Position numbers and translations under genes: made by a program | NCBI GenBank assembly: GCA_030055595.1 | Contig: JASFYH010000003.1 | Location: 1 to 64,000 of the forward strand | Direction: 5' to 3' | DNA: 64,000 bases | From: Archaeoglobales archaeon | Lineage (GTDB): Archaea; Halobacteriota; Archaeoglobi; Archaeoglobales; Archaeoglobaceae | Notes under the pieces: generated by a model | The model's input: only the letters and a program-made list of their open reading frames with translations | The model's database searches: none | Told to the model about the DNA's origin: nothing | Shown here: positions 63,352 to 64,000 of the stretch, in pieces | How positions within the stretch are numbered: position 1 is the first letter of the stretch | Layout: each line of letters opens with the position of its first letter

Positions 63352-64000
63352 TCAACTAAGCAGATCCTTAAAAAGCTCTATTAGCGAGGGGTTGCTCCTG
63401 AGCAGTTCAACAACGATCGCTTGAACGCTCATCTCCTCGATCTTCTTTCCAGCTATACTCCTTGCGAGGCTGTTTAGTGTTGGATCGTCAAGCTTTAAGA
63501 AGAATTCCTGAAGCTTTTTATTCCTCCTAAGCTTCCCTCCAAAGTCTGCCTTCCAGAGTTCATCGTAGCGTCTCAAAAAGCGGACAGAAAAGTCATTCTT
63601 TGCTACCGCTTCAGAGGCAACAAGTCCCGCATGGTAGCCCGCACTTAAGGCATTCGCAATTCCTCCGCCTGTGATCGGATCCGAGTGATATGCTGCGTCT
63701 CCGCAGAGCATTATGTTGTCTGTAACCGCTGTTTCGATCTCTCCATAGACTGGAACCGCTCCCGCTACAAATTCAACTATTTTGCCCTTTATTCCCAATT
63801 TCTCGATAAATCTGTCAAGGTAACACTTTGCTGGCATTTTTGCAATTGAAGGCAAAACTCCAATGCCAACGTTTGCAGATCTATCGCCCTTAGGAAAGAT
63901 CCATGCGTAGCCACCGGGAGCCAATTCGTTGCCAAGATAGAAGTATGTGTAGTTCTCATCAATGTCTAATCCCGTCATTAGATATTGAGCACAGCTCTCG
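63352..64000 (-). CDS. Geranylgeranyl reductase family protein, C-terminal part (partial)
   Basis: The frame continues past the right edge ([17 protein letters not shown] is in frame), so the ATG at 63978 is internal and the N-terminal FAD-binding part lies outside the window. Visible: [23 protein letters not shown] and [25 protein letters not shown], hallmarks of digeranylgeranylglycerophospholipid reductases, which saturate the isoprenoid chains of archaeal lipids. The last 80 residues are the helical tail. The stop is about 70 bases from the histidine kinase start, same strand. Confidence 0.9.
   Translation of the reverse strand, partial: ESCAQYLMTGLDIDENYTYFYLGNELAPGGYAWIFPKGDRSANVGIGVLPSIAKMPAKCYLDRFIEKLGIKGKIVEFVAGAVPVYGEIETAVTDNIMLCGDAAYHSDPITGGGIANALSAGYHAGLVASEAVAKNDFSVRFLRRYDELWKADFGGKLRRNKKLQEFFLKLDDPTLNSLARSIAGKKIEEMSVQAIVVELLRSNPSLIELFKDLLS

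Overview
The window is chromosomal DNA from a hyperthermophilic euryarchaeon, most likely of the Archaeoglobales (Archaeoglobus, Ferroglobus or Geoglobus); I cannot fix the genus. The evidence is: archaeal ribosomal proteins S8e and S17e, a short RNase P RNA, Cdc48/VAT behind an HSR1-type heat-shock repressor, tetrahydromethanopterin/F420 C1 genes (Mtd, MptA, an FrhB-family fragment), a geranylgeranyl reductase for archaeal lipids, many near-leaderless genes with a TATA-like box about 26 bases upstream, and a CRISPR repeat that I remember as characteristic of Archaeoglobus fulgidus.

Layout. 1-4.2 kb: end of an FrhB-family protein, then leftward DUF447/CitG-like/DsbA-like genes and aspC/ribH. 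4.6-7.5 kb: pyruvoyl arginine decarboxylase plus deoxyhypusine synthase, facing DUF166/CooC. 7.6-9.4 kb: an overlapping four-gene cassette with a membrane-anchored Roadblock/LC7 protein and a coiled-coil membrane protein, which is the best candidate for an undescribed system. 9.4-12.4 kb: flavin reductase, an archaeal HTH regulator and a radical SAM protein. 12.5-16.9 kb: one giant secreted subtilase with beta-helix, CARDB and PGF-CTERM regions. 17-23 kb: AMMECR1, ROK kinase, a probable SSV-type integrase remnant running into a tRNA gene, RtcA, a transglutaminase-like lipoprotein and an amidohydrolase. 23.2-26.6 kb: the heat-shock operon hsr1-cdc48-hsp20 with its operator. 26.6-31.4 kb: dapA/rps17e, RNase P RNA, rps8e, mtd, and the hydrogenase maturation genes hypA and MinD-type hypB.

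31.5-35.4 kb: a four-subunit cytosolic [NiFe] hydrogenase (beta, gamma, delta, alpha) of the sulfhydrogenase type, whose large subunit ends exactly at the last metal-binding motif. 35.4-44.8 kb: a catabolic island with CoA-transferase, TAXI-TRAP uptake system, acyl-CoA synthetase, 4-hydroxybutyryl-CoA dehydratase, MaoC hydratase and metallo-hydrolase; together they could import a C4 acid and convert it through crotonyl-CoA to 3-hydroxybutyryl-CoA. 44.8-47 kb: CbiMQO nickel/cobalt uptake, which would serve the hydrogenase. 47.2-49.1 kb: metG.

49.2-52.4 kb: a CRISPR array of 48 identical repeats without cas genes, read leftwards from a leader on its right. 53-64 kb: tRNA-Met and tRNA-Leu, MATE exporter, Clp1/Grc3-type kinase, an AF1577-type peptide-modifying radical SAM enzyme, the arvABC vesiculation GTPase operon, a secreted phospholipase D-like protein overlapping mptA, a small HTH regulator, a PAS histidine kinase and the start-truncated geranylgeranyl reductase. 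Names rest on motif recognition by eye; no database search was run.
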